NCBI RefSeq assembly: GCF_016865365.1
Contig: NZ_AP024469.1
Span: 1,665,001-1,729,000, forward strand
Direction: 5' to 3'
Length of the DNA: 64,000 bases
Source of the DNA: Geobacter sp. SVR
GTDB taxonomy: Bacteria > Desulfobacterota > Desulfuromonadia > Geobacterales > Pseudopelobacteraceae
Shown: positions 43,960-52,728 of the stretch, in pieces
Layout of the letters: every line of letters starts with the position of its first letter
Numbering within the stretch: position 1 is the stretch's first letter
The notes under the pieces: model-generated
The model's database searches: none
Told to the model about the DNA's origin: nothing
What the model saw: only the letters and a program-made list of their open reading frames with translations
Made by a program: the position numbers and the translations under genes

Positions 43960-46845
43960 TTACGGGCGCTCGTAAGCATTCCAGGCACCGGTGGTACGGC
44001 TCCAGCCGAGGAGGTAGACCATGCTGTCGGTCGTACCTGCGGCGAGGGTTTTCAGAGTGCTGTCGGTGTAAGCAGTTGCACCCTTGCCGAAATGGGCCGG
44101 ATCTGTAGCGATGGCAGTCGTACCGGCCGACTGGTTGATGATATTGTCATCAAGGAAGTCGATCGTGTCATAGAGCAGGCGGCGAGCATACGAACGGGCG
44201 TGTACGTAAGCAGCCGGATCACGCTTCAGCAGGTTGATGTTGAAGCAGGCACCCATCAGCTTCTCGGCATTGGCGGCGGAGAGCGCATTAGCTCCGAGGG
44301 CTACCGGGCGGGTCCAGTTCTTCACTGCACCGTTGGAGGCATCCTGATCATAGAAATACGGGTAGACCGACTGGTCGTAGGTGATGTGATACTTGGACTG
44401 CAGCAAGCTGAGAGCCAGCGCCAGGGAATTCTGGAATCCAACGGCCTGCTCTTCGATGAAATTCTGAAGCCCGGCAACGTCGGCAGCCTCAGAAGCGTGG
44501 CACTGACCGCAAACGTTGGTCAACTGTGCCTGACCCATTTCCAGAGTGTGATCCTTGGCTGTTACGGGAGCCGGTCCGCCTGCTACCTGTACCTTGATGG
44601 TTCCGGCATAGTGGCAGGTGACGCAGGGACCATCGGAATCGAGGTTGCCAGCGACGAAGAAGGCTGGGTTATGAGAGTCGCCATTCATTTTAACTGTCCC
44701 AAGATTGCGATGGGTGCTGGTGAGCTTGCCGGCCACGGTGGCGCCGGTGATGTCCTTGGTAGTGTCGGCATCGGAGGTCATTGTCTGGCCGTAGGAAACG
44801 ATGCCGGTACCGGTCGTGCCGGCGACCTGTGTCTGTGCCGGTACGAAGTTGGTGTAGCCGATCTTGGCGTAGGTCAGGCCGGCGGCTGCCATGTAGTGCG
44901 AGTTGACGAAGCTTACGTTGGTGAAGTTGTTGCCGGCGGCGGTCAGGTCGGTGATGGAGTTGCCGCTGGCCTGGCCGTCATGGCAGGTGATGCAGACGTT
45001 GGTTGCACCGACGTTCGGATAGACAGCAGGTGCGCCGTTGAATTTATAATCGGCAACGACTGCGCCGGGATTGCGCATGGCGCCAGTCTGGCTGTCACTG
45101 TGGCAGCCCCAGCAGTAAAGCAGTTCGTTCTGCGGCGAACCGGCGGTCGGGGTCCAACCGGAGAGGTGGGAGAAGTCGTTGTTGGCCGGGTTGTAGTTGG
45201 CCGGGTCGTTCATGTAGTTTGCTGCGCCGGTGGAGGTGTGGCACTTCTCGCAGGTGGCGCGGTTGCCGGTACCCTGAGTCTGATCCCAGTTGTAGTGCAC
45301 CCAGGCGGCGCCGCTGGTTTCGTCAACGCCGGCAGCCTTGCGGGCAGTGATGGCAGCAGCACCGGAAAGGCCTGTTCCGGCGGTGTCCTTCTGTGTTGCA
45401 ATTTTGCCGGCATGACCCGATGTGGCCCATTCATCCTGGATGTCCACATTGGCCTGGTGAAGGTTGTGGCAATCGGCGCAGGGGGTGTCGGACTTGGTAC
45501 GAACGACATAGCCTTCGATGATGGCAGTGGTGGTCGGGTTGTCGTAATGGCTGTCTGAGATGGTACGTGCGTAATTTACGACGCTGCCGTCATGGTAGTT
45601 GCCTACCAGGGCGCCGGTGCTGTCGGTCAGCGTGTGGCAGGAGGTGCAGACGTCATATTGATCGACTTTGCCGTTTGCGTTGGGGTCCCAGGCAACTTTT
45701 GCGCCGGATACGTAGGTATTGACCGGGCGCAGGCCGTTGTGGGAGTCGTGGCAGACGATACAGCCGACGCCGGCTGCCGACACGGTCGGTTGAACCGGGT
45801 TCCAGACAGCCGTCTGATTGGCGACGAGTACTGGTTGGCTGCCGGTCCAGCCGGCAGCTGCGCCGGCAATTGCGCCGTCCGTGGCGTGGCAGCGCTGGCA
45901 GGTGCCGGTGGTGTGGCCTGAGGCGGTGCCGTGGGCGCCGGCGGTGTAGTCGGCCACCAGGTTGGGGTTGTTCTGGCTGTGGCAGCTGGTGCACTGGTTC
46001 AGATAGAAAGTCTTGCCGTCAAGAACCGTAACCGTGGCGGTAGCGGTTTGGGTCACACCGTTGGAGACTGCCGAAAGCTTGGCGGTGTAGGTACCGGCAG
46101 CATTGGCATACACGGTGGTGCTGGAAGCGTTGGGGGTGCCGAAGATCAGAGCGGTGCCGCTGTTGTTGCTCCAGGTATAGGCGATGGAACCCTGGTTGCT
46201 GGTGGCGGAGCCGACCAGGTTGACGGCATAGGCGGCGCCGGGGGCATTGAGCGTTACGTTGCTGCCTGCGGACACGTCAAAGACCGGAATCAGCGAGAAG
46301 GTAGCCGATACTGTCTTGTTTGCCTGCAGGTTGGTAAAAGAAACCAGTTTCGAACCGGGCGCGAATCCGAGCGGGTTGTCGGTCACGGTGCCGTCAGCCG
46401 GATCGAATGCGGAGATTTGATAGCCGGGATTGGGCAGGATCACGATCTGGCGGGCCGATCCCGCCGGGACGTTGGTCAGCGACTCGAAGGTATCCTCGCG
46501 GACTGCACCGCTGCCGGTGGCTGAGGTTGTGATGTTGACGGTCTTGGTGGCGAAATAGGCCACCATGTAGCGGGTGGATTTGGCGGCATCATAGGGGGCA
46601 ACATACTTGCCGTTGCCGTTGGGCGCGGCCTGGAGTCCGTCCAGAGTGACGCGGGATATCGTATATCCCACCGCCGGGCTGACAGCATACTCGCCGCTGT
46701 CCTGTCCAGCCACATAGGTCTGGGTTCCGGAGGGGGTGATGGTGCCCTGGCCGGTGGTGGATGTCTTCGCGTTCACGGACCAGGCATTGGCAAAGGCCGG
46801 CAGCGCGAGCAGCGTAGTCATGACCATAAGGGATTTCTTAAACAT
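43960..46845 (-). CDS. Exported decaheme cytochrome c, large paralogue
   Basis: 961 residues from the ATG at 46845 (MFKKSLMVMTTLLALPAFANA). The N-terminal beta-repeat region matches that of the protein at 40186 (SVNAKTSTTGQGTITPSGTQ). Ten CxxCH sites: CTSCH, CQRCH, CIVCH, CTSCH, CADCH, CEKCH, CWGCH, CITCH, CVTCH, CGQCH. No lipobox. It follows the tetraheme gene by 107 bp and probably shares its sigma-54 promoter. Expected to be an extracellular or outer-surface electron carrier. Confidence 0.9.
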   Translation of the reverse strand: MFKKSLMVMTTLLALPAFANAWSVNAKTSTTGQGTITPSGTQTYVAGQDSGEYAVSPAVGYTISRVTLDGLQAAPNGNGKYVAPYDAAKSTRYMVAYFATKTVNITTSATGSGAVREDTFESLTNVPAGSARQIVILPNPGYQISAFDPADGTVTDNPLGFAPGSKLVSFTNLQANKTVSATFSLIPVFDVSAGSNVTLNAPGAAYAVNLVGSATSNQGSIAYTWSNNSGTALIFGTPNASSTTVYANAAGTYTAKLSAVSNGVTQTATATVTVLDGKTFYLNQCTSCHSQNNPNLVADYTAGAHGTASGHTTGTCQRCHATDGAIAGAAAGWTGSQPVLVANQTAVWNPVQPTVSAAGVGCIVCHDSHNGLRPVNTYVSGAKVAWDPNANGKVDQYDVCTSCHTLTDSTGALVGNYHDGSVVNYARTISDSHYDNPTTTAIIEGYVVRTKSDTPCADCHNLHQANVDIQDEWATSGHAGKIATQKDTAGTGLSGAAAITARKAAGVDETSGAAWVHYNWDQTQGTGNRATCEKCHTSTGAANYMNDPANYNPANNDFSHLSGWTPTAGSPQNELLYCWGCHSDSQTGAMRNPGAVVADYKFNGAPAVYPNVGATNVCITCHDGQASGNSITDLTAAGNNFTNVSFVNSHYMAAAGLTYAKIGYTNFVPAQTQVAGTTGTGIVSYGQTMTSDADTTKDITGATVAGKLTSTHRNLGTVKMNGDSHNPAFFVAGNLDSDGPCVTCHYAGTIKVQVAGGPAPVTAKDHTLEMGQAQLTNVCGQCHASEAADVAGLQNFIEEQAVGFQNSLALALSLLQSKYHITYDQSVYPYFYDQDASNGAVKNWTRPVALGANALSAANAEKLMGACFNINLLKRDPAAYVHARSYARRLLYDTIDFLDDNIINQSAGTTAIATDPAHFGKGATAYTDSTLKTLAAGTTDSMVYLLGWSRTTGAWNAYERP

Positions 46846-46952
46846 TGGCACTCCTTTCACATATTTTGTTTAAATTGGTGTGACCCCGAGGGTGTCCGGA
46901 GCACGCTCCGAATCAGGCCGTGTCCGGAACCCCTGGAAATGCATGGTGACGA

Positions 46953-47702
46953 TTAGGGGGTCTCGCTGCCTTTGGCATGGCAGGTCAGACAGAGCGAAGA
47001 ACCGGCCTGGTCGGAGTAAACGAAATAGTTCAGACCACCCTGGGAGTTGGTGGCGTTGTCTTTGTTGTGGACGTCGTGGCAGGTTGCGCAGGTCATGGTT
47101 TCGCCATTGAGCAGCACGTCCTTGACCGTCAGGGTGGAGTTGTTGTTGTTGCTCTTGAAGGTGCGGCCCAGAGCGGGGAAGAGTCCGCCGCCGATGTCGG
47201 CAGCCTGGGCTTCGTTGTAGTTGAATCCGATCGGATGGTCATTGCTGAAGTCGGCACTGCCGCTGGTTGCCTTGCCGATGGCTGCACCATTCCAGCTGTC
47301 GCTCTGGAGACGTGCGTTGGTGTTGCCGCCGACGCTGCCATAGTGCTGGTCAGCAGCGACCACGCCGTCGTGGCAGCTCATGCAGAGACGGCTTGGTCCC
47401 TTGAGGGGATCTTCGATGTTGGCTTGGAGCGTGGGGGACTGATAGGGAATCCAGTTGTTTATGTACTGAGTGTACTGGTGGGACCAGAGCGGCTGTTGTT
47501 CGTTGTTGGTCGGGTCGGGCATGGCGTGGTGAGGCGTGTGGCAGAAGGCGCAGACGCGGCCCTGGGCATCCTTGGTGAGGCCGGTGATAGTATTCATGTC
47601 ATGGGCCGAGCCGACAACACCTGTCCCGGGGGCGGTACCGGCAATTGCGGCTCCGGCGGCAAAAGAAGCGAGGAAGATTGCTGCGAGAATTTTGCTTTTC
47701 AT
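46953..47702 (-). CDS. Exported tetraheme cytochrome c
   Basis: 249 residues with a Sec signal (MKSKILAAIFLASFAAGAAIA). Four heme sites: CAFCHTPHH, CMSCHDG, CATCHDVH, CLTCHAKG. The CxFCHTPHH start is typical of exported Geobacter cytochromes and is also seen in the first heme of the protein at 49827-51590 (CVFCHTPHH). Probably periplasmic. It is the first gene after a sigma-54 promoter at 47819-47834, so it is likely activated by an NtrC-type regulator. Confidence 0.9.
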   Translation of the reverse strand: MKSKILAAIFLASFAAGAAIAGTAPGTGVVGSAHDMNTITGLTKDAQGRVCAFCHTPHHAMPDPTNNEQQPLWSHQYTQYINNWIPYQSPTLQANIEDPLKGPSRLCMSCHDGVVAADQHYGSVGGNTNARLQSDSWNGAAIGKATSGSADFSNDHPIGFNYNEAQAADIGGGLFPALGRTFKSNNNNSTLTVKDVLLNGETMTCATCHDVHNKDNATNSQGGLNYFVYSDQAGSSLCLTCHAKGSETP

Positions 47703-47818
47703 GTTTGTCTTCTCCTTTGTATTGTTGTTTTGCTGCCTGAGTGACTGATACTTCCTGCCTGAAAACGTCCTGCCTCCTCCTTTCGTTTAATTTTAAAAAA
47801 ATAATTAATTTTTATTAA

Positions 47819-47834
47819 AGCAATGGCCGTGCCA
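47819..47834 (-). promoter_or_regulatory. Sigma-54 (RpoN) promoter for the tetraheme-decaheme unit
   Basis: Minus strand TGGCACGGCCATTGCT matches the -24/-12 consensus TGGCACG-N4-TTGCW at every defined position, with GG and GC in the required spacing. It lies 117 bases before the start codon at 47702. Downstream is an AT-rich initiation region. It is the only such match I found in the intergenic parts of the window. Confidence 0.85.
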
Positions 47835-47913
47835 TTTTTGAAGCAACGCTTTCGCAACCACTCATTCGCGCAGTCGATATCCTGCAATGAAGCCAGTGAC
47901 TGATCCGATCGAT

Positions 47914-47931
47914 GTTACGAATTGGGAACAT
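47914..47931. promoter_or_regulatory. 18-bp dyad, candidate activator site (copy 1)
   Basis: tgttacgaattgggaaca, with the inverted arms TGTT and AACA. It is centred about 90 bases upstream of the -24 box, a usual distance for sigma-54 activator sites. Copies at 48380-48397 and 48468-48485. Confidence 0.6.
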
Positions 47932-47975
47932 GTCGGTGCTATCACGCCATGGTCCCCAGTGGCTGATCCCGGAGG

Positions 47976-48215
47976 CTACCATCCCATTCCCAGGGTCTTT
48001 CTGCGGATCCTGCGGGAGGTTATTGCCAGCGGAAGAAGGTTGTTGTGCTTTTCCAGCACCTCTTCCAGGGAAGAGCCGTCATTGATGATGATGTCGTCTA
48101 TGCCGAGTGGCGTTTCGGCAAACATCCGCCCGTTCGTGCATTCATAGACAAGGACTTGGTATGTCTGGCCTTCGTGGTTCATGTGCCCTTTGTGCACCAG
48201 TTTCTTCTTGGCCAT
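47976..48215 (-). CDS. Small conserved-looking protein of unknown function
   Basis: 79 residues (MAKKKLVHKGHMNHEGQTYQ, CTNGRMFAETPLGIDDIII, ending RRIRRKTLGMGW). ATG at 48215 with a strong GGAGG. It has no signal peptide, so it is cytoplasmic, and no recognised domain. It lies between dyad copy 1 and copies 2-3, 270 bp upstream of the tetraheme gene. Confidence 0.55.
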   Translation of the reverse strand: MAKKKLVHKGHMNHEGQTYQVLVYECTNGRMFAETPLGIDDIIINDGSSLEEVLEKHNNLLPLAITSRRIRRKTLGMGW

Positions 48216-48379
48216 GGCCCCCTCCGAGCATGTGATGAGCCTGCCCGCAATCGAACAGGGCAGGAGATGTGCTTAAAGAGCACTAATGATGCCATCATGT
48301 TCGAGCCTGCTTTTGATGGGGGAGATGAGGGGCGTTACAGGCGAAGCAGCGTGGGGGGAAGCTGAAAAGTGGTTTCCGG

Positions 48380-48397
48380 TGTTACGAAATGGGAACA
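48380..48397. promoter_or_regulatory. 18-bp dyad (copy 2)
   Basis: tgttacgaaatgggaaca, identical to copies 1 and 3 outside the central bases. It lies in the 318-bp gap between the small gene and the IS3 end, which holds no gene. It is 88 bp from copy 3 in the same orientation. Confidence 0.55.
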
Positions 48398-48467
48398 AAA
48401 ACGGCGATAGGACGGTATCGATGAGAGGGGCAGACAACGTGAGCCGGAGGGGAGGAAGAACGCTCGA

Positions 48468-48485
48468 TGTTACGTTTTGGGAACA
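48468..48485. promoter_or_regulatory. 18-bp dyad (copy 3)
   Basis: tgttacgttttgggaaca. The surrounding tcgatgttacg context is shared with copy 1, so similarity extends a few bases beyond the dyad. Confidence 0.55.
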
Positions 48486-48593
48486 ACCCGGTGTTTAGAC
48501 GGTGAGACCGGGGAGAGGCAGGCCGAGGTTAAGTTGAGCTATCTTCACATTTGAGGACACACCTTATATCCTAACGGACCAGGAGGGTGTGTC

Positions 48594-48893
48594 ATGAGAA
48601 TGAACCGAAAATACGATGCCGAGTTTAAAGCTGAAGCGGTGAAGCTGGTTTTGGAAGACAACCGCACCATTCGCGAAGTTGAAAGCAGTCTCGGGATCAC
48701 GCATGGAGTCTTAAAAGGATGGATCCGGAAACACCGTGACCAGCAGGATCCGGCTATAGCCAGTCAAATATCTGCCGAAGCAGAGCTTAAGCAACTCCGC
48801 AAAGAGAACGAGCAACTCCGTCGGGAGCGTGAAATCCTAAAAAAAGCTGTGGCCATCTTCTCAACGGATCCGCATCGTTATTCGGGTTCATAA
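48594..48893 (+). CDS. IS3 transposase OrfA
   Basis: 99 residues. N-terminal helix-turn-helix (MRMNRKYDAEFKAEAVKLVL, REVESSLGITHGVLKGWIRK) followed by a leucine-zipper-like coil (AEAELKQLRKENEQLRRERE). It binds the IS ends. An A7 run at 48838-48844, in the context A-AAA-AAG, sits where IS3 elements shift frame by -1 to make the OrfAB transposase. Confidence 0.93.
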   Translation: MRMNRKYDAEFKAEAVKLVLEDNRTIREVESSLGITHGVLKGWIRKHRDQQDPAIASQISAEAELKQLRKENEQLRREREILKKAVAIFSTDPHRYSGS

Positions 48894-48916
48894 CCGAGCA
48901 CCGCTCCGAATTCGGA

Positions 48917-49744
48917 GTGAAGGAGATGTGCCGAGTTCTGGGAGTGACTCGGAGTTGGTACTACGCCCATGCGGCCGGCCGAGTAACGAATCGGCAGCGC
49001 GAAGACCAGGCGTTGTTGCCAACGATCAAATCAGCCTTCGAAGAGAGCGACAAAACATATGGCGCGAAACGGATTACCCATAACCTACGGCAGTTAGGGC
49101 GGCGCGTCGGTAAAAACCGCATCTGGCGCCTGATGCGAGAAAACGGCCTTAAAGTCAAGACGACGCGGAAGTTCAAGGTTACAACGAATTCAGATCACAA
49201 GCGTCCTGTAGCGGACAATCTGGTGAAGCGTCAATTCTCCGCTGACGCTCCCAATCGGCTCTGGACCGGCGACATAACGTACATTGAAACGGTCCAGGGC
49301 TGGCTGTACTTGGCAGTGGTCCTCGATGTATTCTCCCGCCGGATCGTGGGCTGGAGCATGAACAAACGCATGACGGATGATCTTGTTATAGCTGCCCTTA
49401 CCAATGCGATAGTCAGGCGTCGGCCGTCACCAGGATTCATCTTTCACACGGATCGTGGTTCGCAATATTGCAGCAAACGGTTTCGTGCCGTGGTCGGGAA
49501 AGCAGCTGGCATCCAAAGCATGAGCGGAACCGGATGCTGCTATGACAATGCAATTACGGAGACCTTTTTCTCCACATTGAAGAGAGAACTGATTTACCAC
49601 TGCTCCTTCACGACCCGGCAAGAAGCACAGAGCCGGATATTTCGTTACATCGAAGGTTTCTACAACCGCAAGAGGATTCACTCTGCGATTGGCTATCTCA
49701 CTCCTGAACAGTTTGAGCAGCAGGAGCTAAAGATGGCAGCATAG
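48917..49744 (+). CDS. IS3 transposase OrfB (DDE integrase domain)
   Basis: 275 residues from the GTG at 48917; the frame is open further upstream and reads FITEHRSEFGVKEMCRVLGV, so it is normally made as a fusion by -1 frameshifting in orfA. Catalytic triad: first Asp in WTGDITYIET, second Asp in FHTDRGSQY, Glu in NAITETFFSTLKRE. Intact, so the element may still be active. Confidence 0.93.
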   Translation: MKEMCRVLGVTRSWYYAHAAGRVTNRQREDQALLPTIKSAFEESDKTYGAKRITHNLRQLGRRVGKNRIWRLMRENGLKVKTTRKFKVTTNSDHKRPVADNLVKRQFSADAPNRLWTGDITYIETVQGWLYLAVVLDVFSRRIVGWSMNKRMTDDLVIAALTNAIVRRRPSPGFIFHTDRGSQYCSKRFRAVVGKAAGIQSMSGTGCCYDNAITETFFSTLKRELIYHCSFTTRQEAQSRIFRYIEGFYNRKRIHSAIGYLTPEQFEQQELKMAA

Positions 49745-49779
49745 AATTTTGAGTGTGTCCTCTATTGCGAAGACAGGTC

Positions 49780-49813
49780 AAGGTTGAGGATTTTTCCTTA
49801 GCCTCAACCTTAA
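49780..49813. terminator. Hairpin past the end of the 10-heme cytochrome gene
   Basis: aaggttgagg / cctcaacctt around an A/T-rich loop, 14-47 bases past the stop at 49827 on the minus strand and touching the IS3 right end. It is plausible as the terminator of the conduit unit. Confidence 0.6.
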
Positions 49814-49826
49814 CATCAACCTGGTC

Positions 49827-51590
49827 CTAATAAGCCGGGTAGGGCTGGGGGCCGGTATGGCAGGCGCCGTTGACCAGACAGGTCCTGCTCGTCGCGTTGT
49901 AGGCGGTGCCGGCCACCAGATTGGCTCCGGCATAGATCTTGTCGAAATTGATCAGGTGGCCGGCATTGATGGAGTCGGCGCCGGTACTGGCGGGTATGCC
50001 GTGGGGATCGTGACAGTTGGAGCAGGAGGCTTTTTTGTTGTGCTGTTGCATATGGGAGCGGTGCAGGTTTGCCGATGAAGAGTTGTTCATGAGGTAGAAT
50101 TCGTCATGACACCGGTAACAAAGGGGATAGGTGATGGCGAGGGAAGGGAAGGTATCGCTGTTCTGACCGCGCAGCATGTGCGGTTCGTTGGAGCCGTGCG
50201 GATCATGGCAGTCGTTGCAATAGATCCTGATCATCTTTGCCTGGTATTGGCTCAGCAGGCTGCGCCCGTTTCCCTTGCGGTCGACCGTAATGGGATGGAA
50301 CGAGGGATTGGCGGGATTAAAGCGCTCGCTCTCGTCGTAGGAGCTGAAGAGGCGGGCCGGAAGCTGGGCGGAGAGGCTGGTGAAGTAATCGGAACTCGCC
50401 CCGGAATGACACCGGTAACAGATCTCGTACTCATAGCGCGCTACTGCCACTACTGCCGTGCCGGACATATCCACCCCCCGCACCCCGTACAGCGGGCCGT
50501 TGACATTCGGAGCAACGGACGCGGGGCCGAGTCGCGGAAAGGGATCGCCGAGCGGGAAGCCCTGCGATCCTGCCTGGTGTGGATTGTGGCAATCGACGCA
50601 TTCCACATGTTTCCTGTTCAGATTGAGCGGCAACGTCTCATTGGGCTCATGGGTGCCGTAGTAAGCCTGGACCGGATGCCGGTAGAGGGACGAGTTGAAT
50701 TTGCTCCAGATGTCGCCATAGGGGGCCTCGCGATGGCATGAGATATAGCAGTTGGTCTCCTCTCCGGCGCCCGCCACCGGCAACTTCAGCAGATACTCCG
50801 CTTTTTGCGCGTTGTGCGGAAGGTGGCAGCTGGTGCAGCCATCGGCCGCCACTTTGCCCGACACGCCGGCAAGTCCCCCGCCGGTGCGGTGGGCATTGTC
50901 CGGGTTGCTCCAGCCCTGCTTGTTGTGGCACTCGGTGCAGAGCGCATCATGCTGGACGCTCACGTCCCTGACCAGAAAGTTGCCGTACTGGTTGTTGTGC
51001 GGCTCGTGGCACGAGGTGCATTCCACGTATTGACCCTGCTCCAGTTTGATTCCCCTGGATTGCAGCGTCAGCGGATCGTTCAATTCCTGGTTGATGCCGT
51101 AGGAGTAGCCGAATGAAATGGGATGGTCGTCGGAAAGATCGGTTCCGAGGTTCGGGTTTTTCCGGGGATCGCTTTCCTGGGGCATGTCCCGGAAAGCCCG
51201 GAGCCCGGGATCGAGGACATAATCCCTGGCCAGGTGTCCGAGCGCAATTGTGCCGTCGTGGCAGCTCAGGCAGAGGCGCGAAGTTCCCATGGGCTGCTGG
51301 GGGTTGGCCTTGATCGTCGGCGATTTGTACGGCACGTAGACTGTCAGGGAGGAAACCTCGCGGCTCCACAACGGGGTGACGGAGGTGGCATGATGGGGGG
51401 TGTGGCAGAAAACGCAGATCCTGGTTTCCGTGGCGGATTTGATGTCGTGGGCCCCGCCGCCGCCGCTGGCGGAGAGGTTGTGCGGAGTTTGCGCGATGTC
51501 CCGGCTGAGGGGTTTTGCCAGCCCGGCGCCGGAGGAAAGCATGCCCATGATGACTGCCGCGAATACGAGAAGGGGTCTGCCGATATTCAT
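49827..51590 (-). CDS. Exported multiheme cytochrome c (10 canonical plus 2 atypical heme sites)
   Basis: 587 residues from the ATG at 51590 (MNIGRPLLVFAAVIMGMLSS, signal peptide). Ten CxxCH sites: CVFCH, CLSCH, CTSCH, CTECH, CTSCH, CVDCH, CYRCH, CNDCH, CYRCH, CSNCH. In addition there are a CX3CH site (CYISCHREA) and, near the C terminus, CX5CH (CLVNGACHTG). Several doubled CxxCH-PH units (CHDPHG, CHLPH) are present. It starts 4 bases after the NHL lipoprotein stop and is the last gene of the nine-gene set. Probably periplasmic or extracellular. Confidence 0.9.
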   Translation of the reverse strand: MNIGRPLLVFAAVIMGMLSSGAGLAKPLSRDIAQTPHNLSASGGGGAHDIKSATETRICVFCHTPHHATSVTPLWSREVSSLTVYVPYKSPTIKANPQQPMGTSRLCLSCHDGTIALGHLARDYVLDPGLRAFRDMPQESDPRKNPNLGTDLSDDHPISFGYSYGINQELNDPLTLQSRGIKLEQGQYVECTSCHEPHNNQYGNFLVRDVSVQHDALCTECHNKQGWSNPDNAHRTGGGLAGVSGKVAADGCTSCHLPHNAQKAEYLLKLPVAGAGEETNCYISCHREAPYGDIWSKFNSSLYRHPVQAYYGTHEPNETLPLNLNRKHVECVDCHNPHQAGSQGFPLGDPFPRLGPASVAPNVNGPLYGVRGVDMSGTAVVAVARYEYEICYRCHSGASSDYFTSLSAQLPARLFSSYDESERFNPANPSFHPITVDRKGNGRSLLSQYQAKMIRIYCNDCHDPHGSNEPHMLRGQNSDTFPSLAITYPLCYRCHDEFYLMNNSSSANLHRSHMQQHNKKASCSNCHDPHGIPASTGADSINAGHLINFDKIYAGANLVAGTAYNATSRTCLVNGACHTGPQPYPAY

Positions 51591-51594
51591 GTGT

Positions 51595-52719
51595 TCACCG
51601 CCGTTCGTCAGATGGGCCGGTACCATCCGCCGTCTGCCTGTCTGCTGCATTGTCCTCTTGTCCGGGGGAAGCATCCCCGGCATCCAGGTACTTGAACACC
51701 TGTATCCTGCGGTTGTAGGAGTCTGCCACGAAGATGGTGTCGTTTCTGTCGATGTAGATGCCGGCCGGCATCCAGAACTGGCCGTTGGCAGTGCCGTTGC
51801 TGCCGAAGGTCAGCAGCAGGTCGCCCCGGTCGTTGAATATCTGGACCGCATCGAGCAGGGCATCGCAGACATAGATGTTGCCTTTGCTGTCCACCGCGAC
51901 CCCCTTGGGCTTGGCAAAGCTGCCGCCGCTGTCGCCGGGGCTTCCGAAGCTCTTCAGGTAAGCGCCCTGAGGGGAAAAGATCGATATGCGGGAATTCAGC
52001 GAGTCGGTCACATACAGCAGGCCATGCTCGTCCACGAACAGGTCGGTCGGAAAGTTGAACTGACCCGGCCCGTCTCCGCGGCGGCCGATGCTGAAGCACT
52101 GTTTGCCGCGCACATCATAGGCCGCCACCTGATGCTCGGTGGTATTGCTGACATACAGCAGCTGGTTGACCCTGTTGTAGGCGATGCCGGTCGGCCGGCC
52201 GAAATCGTAGACAACGAAAGGCTCCAGCAGTTGTCTCCTCAGACTGTACCGGTAGATCGTTCCGGCTCCCGAGTCGGTGATATACAGATTCTCCGCATCA
52301 TCCATGGCGATTCCTATCGGCGAGCGGAGTATTCCTTCACCGATAACAGAGTAGGCATTTTCCCTGCTGTCCATGACATGGAGCCGCGCCTGGCTGACAT
52401 CCGCGATGAACAGGCGCTGCTGCTCGTCGGACAACACTCCGTACGGCTTGCCTATATGCGTATCCGGTTCCCCGGTGAAGAATTCAGCGAATCGTTTCCA
52501 GAAACCCTTGCGTATGGAGGCATCGTGATAGTCCCGGATGCTTCTCACCCAGGCAATGCGGGGTTTTACGGCAGGCCATTGCAGGTCCCGATCCGACAGG
52601 GGGGCTGCTGCAGGGGGGGCGGATGCGCAGGAGGCCAGCAAAAGCGGAATGAAGAGCAGTACGGCGCCGAAGCCTTTCCATGACCGAAAATGTACGCTCA
52701 CCGATCTGTTGATTGACAT
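51595..52719 (-). CDS. NHL-repeat beta-propeller lipoprotein
   Basis: 374 residues. Lipobox LLLASCASA. About six NHL blades: KPYGVLSDEQQRLFIADVSQ, SPIGIAMDDAENLYITDSG, RPTGIAYNRVNQLLYVSN, FPTDLFVDEHGLLYVTDS, KPKGVAVDSKGNIYVCD, MPAGIYIDRNDTIFVADS. NHL propellers mediate protein-protein contact; here the protein lies between an outer-membrane barrel gene and a multiheme cytochrome gene with gaps of 9 and 4 bases, so it may dock cytochromes to the barrel. Paralogue at 55380-56543. Confidence 0.88.
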   Translation of the reverse strand: MSINRSVSVHFRSWKGFGAVLLFIPLLLASCASAPPAAAPLSDRDLQWPAVKPRIAWVRSIRDYHDASIRKGFWKRFAEFFTGEPDTHIGKPYGVLSDEQQRLFIADVSQARLHVMDSRENAYSVIGEGILRSPIGIAMDDAENLYITDSGAGTIYRYSLRRQLLEPFVVYDFGRPTGIAYNRVNQLLYVSNTTEHQVAAYDVRGKQCFSIGRRGDGPGQFNFPTDLFVDEHGLLYVTDSLNSRISIFSPQGAYLKSFGSPGDSGGSFAKPKGVAVDSKGNIYVCDALLDAVQIFNDRGDLLLTFGSNGTANGQFWMPAGIYIDRNDTIFVADSYNRRIQVFKYLDAGDASPGQEDNAADRQTADGTGPSDERR

Positions 52720-52728
52720 GTGTGCTCC

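Larger units (their letters stand above)
48534..49781 (+). mobile_element. IS3-family insertion sequence
   Basis: Terminal inverted repeats of about 30 bp: the left end starts ttgagctatcttcac and the right end is the complement of ttgacctgtcttcgc; both share gaggacacac further in. The element carries orfA and orfB. No clear target duplication was seen. It separates the sigma-54-controlled cytochrome region from the end of the large conduit gene set. Confidence 0.88.

Noticed and set aside
43837-45558. Long plus-strand open frame over the decaheme gene
   Set aside because: It is antisense to a gene with ten heme motifs and a signal peptide, has no recognisable domain, and its length follows from high GC content.
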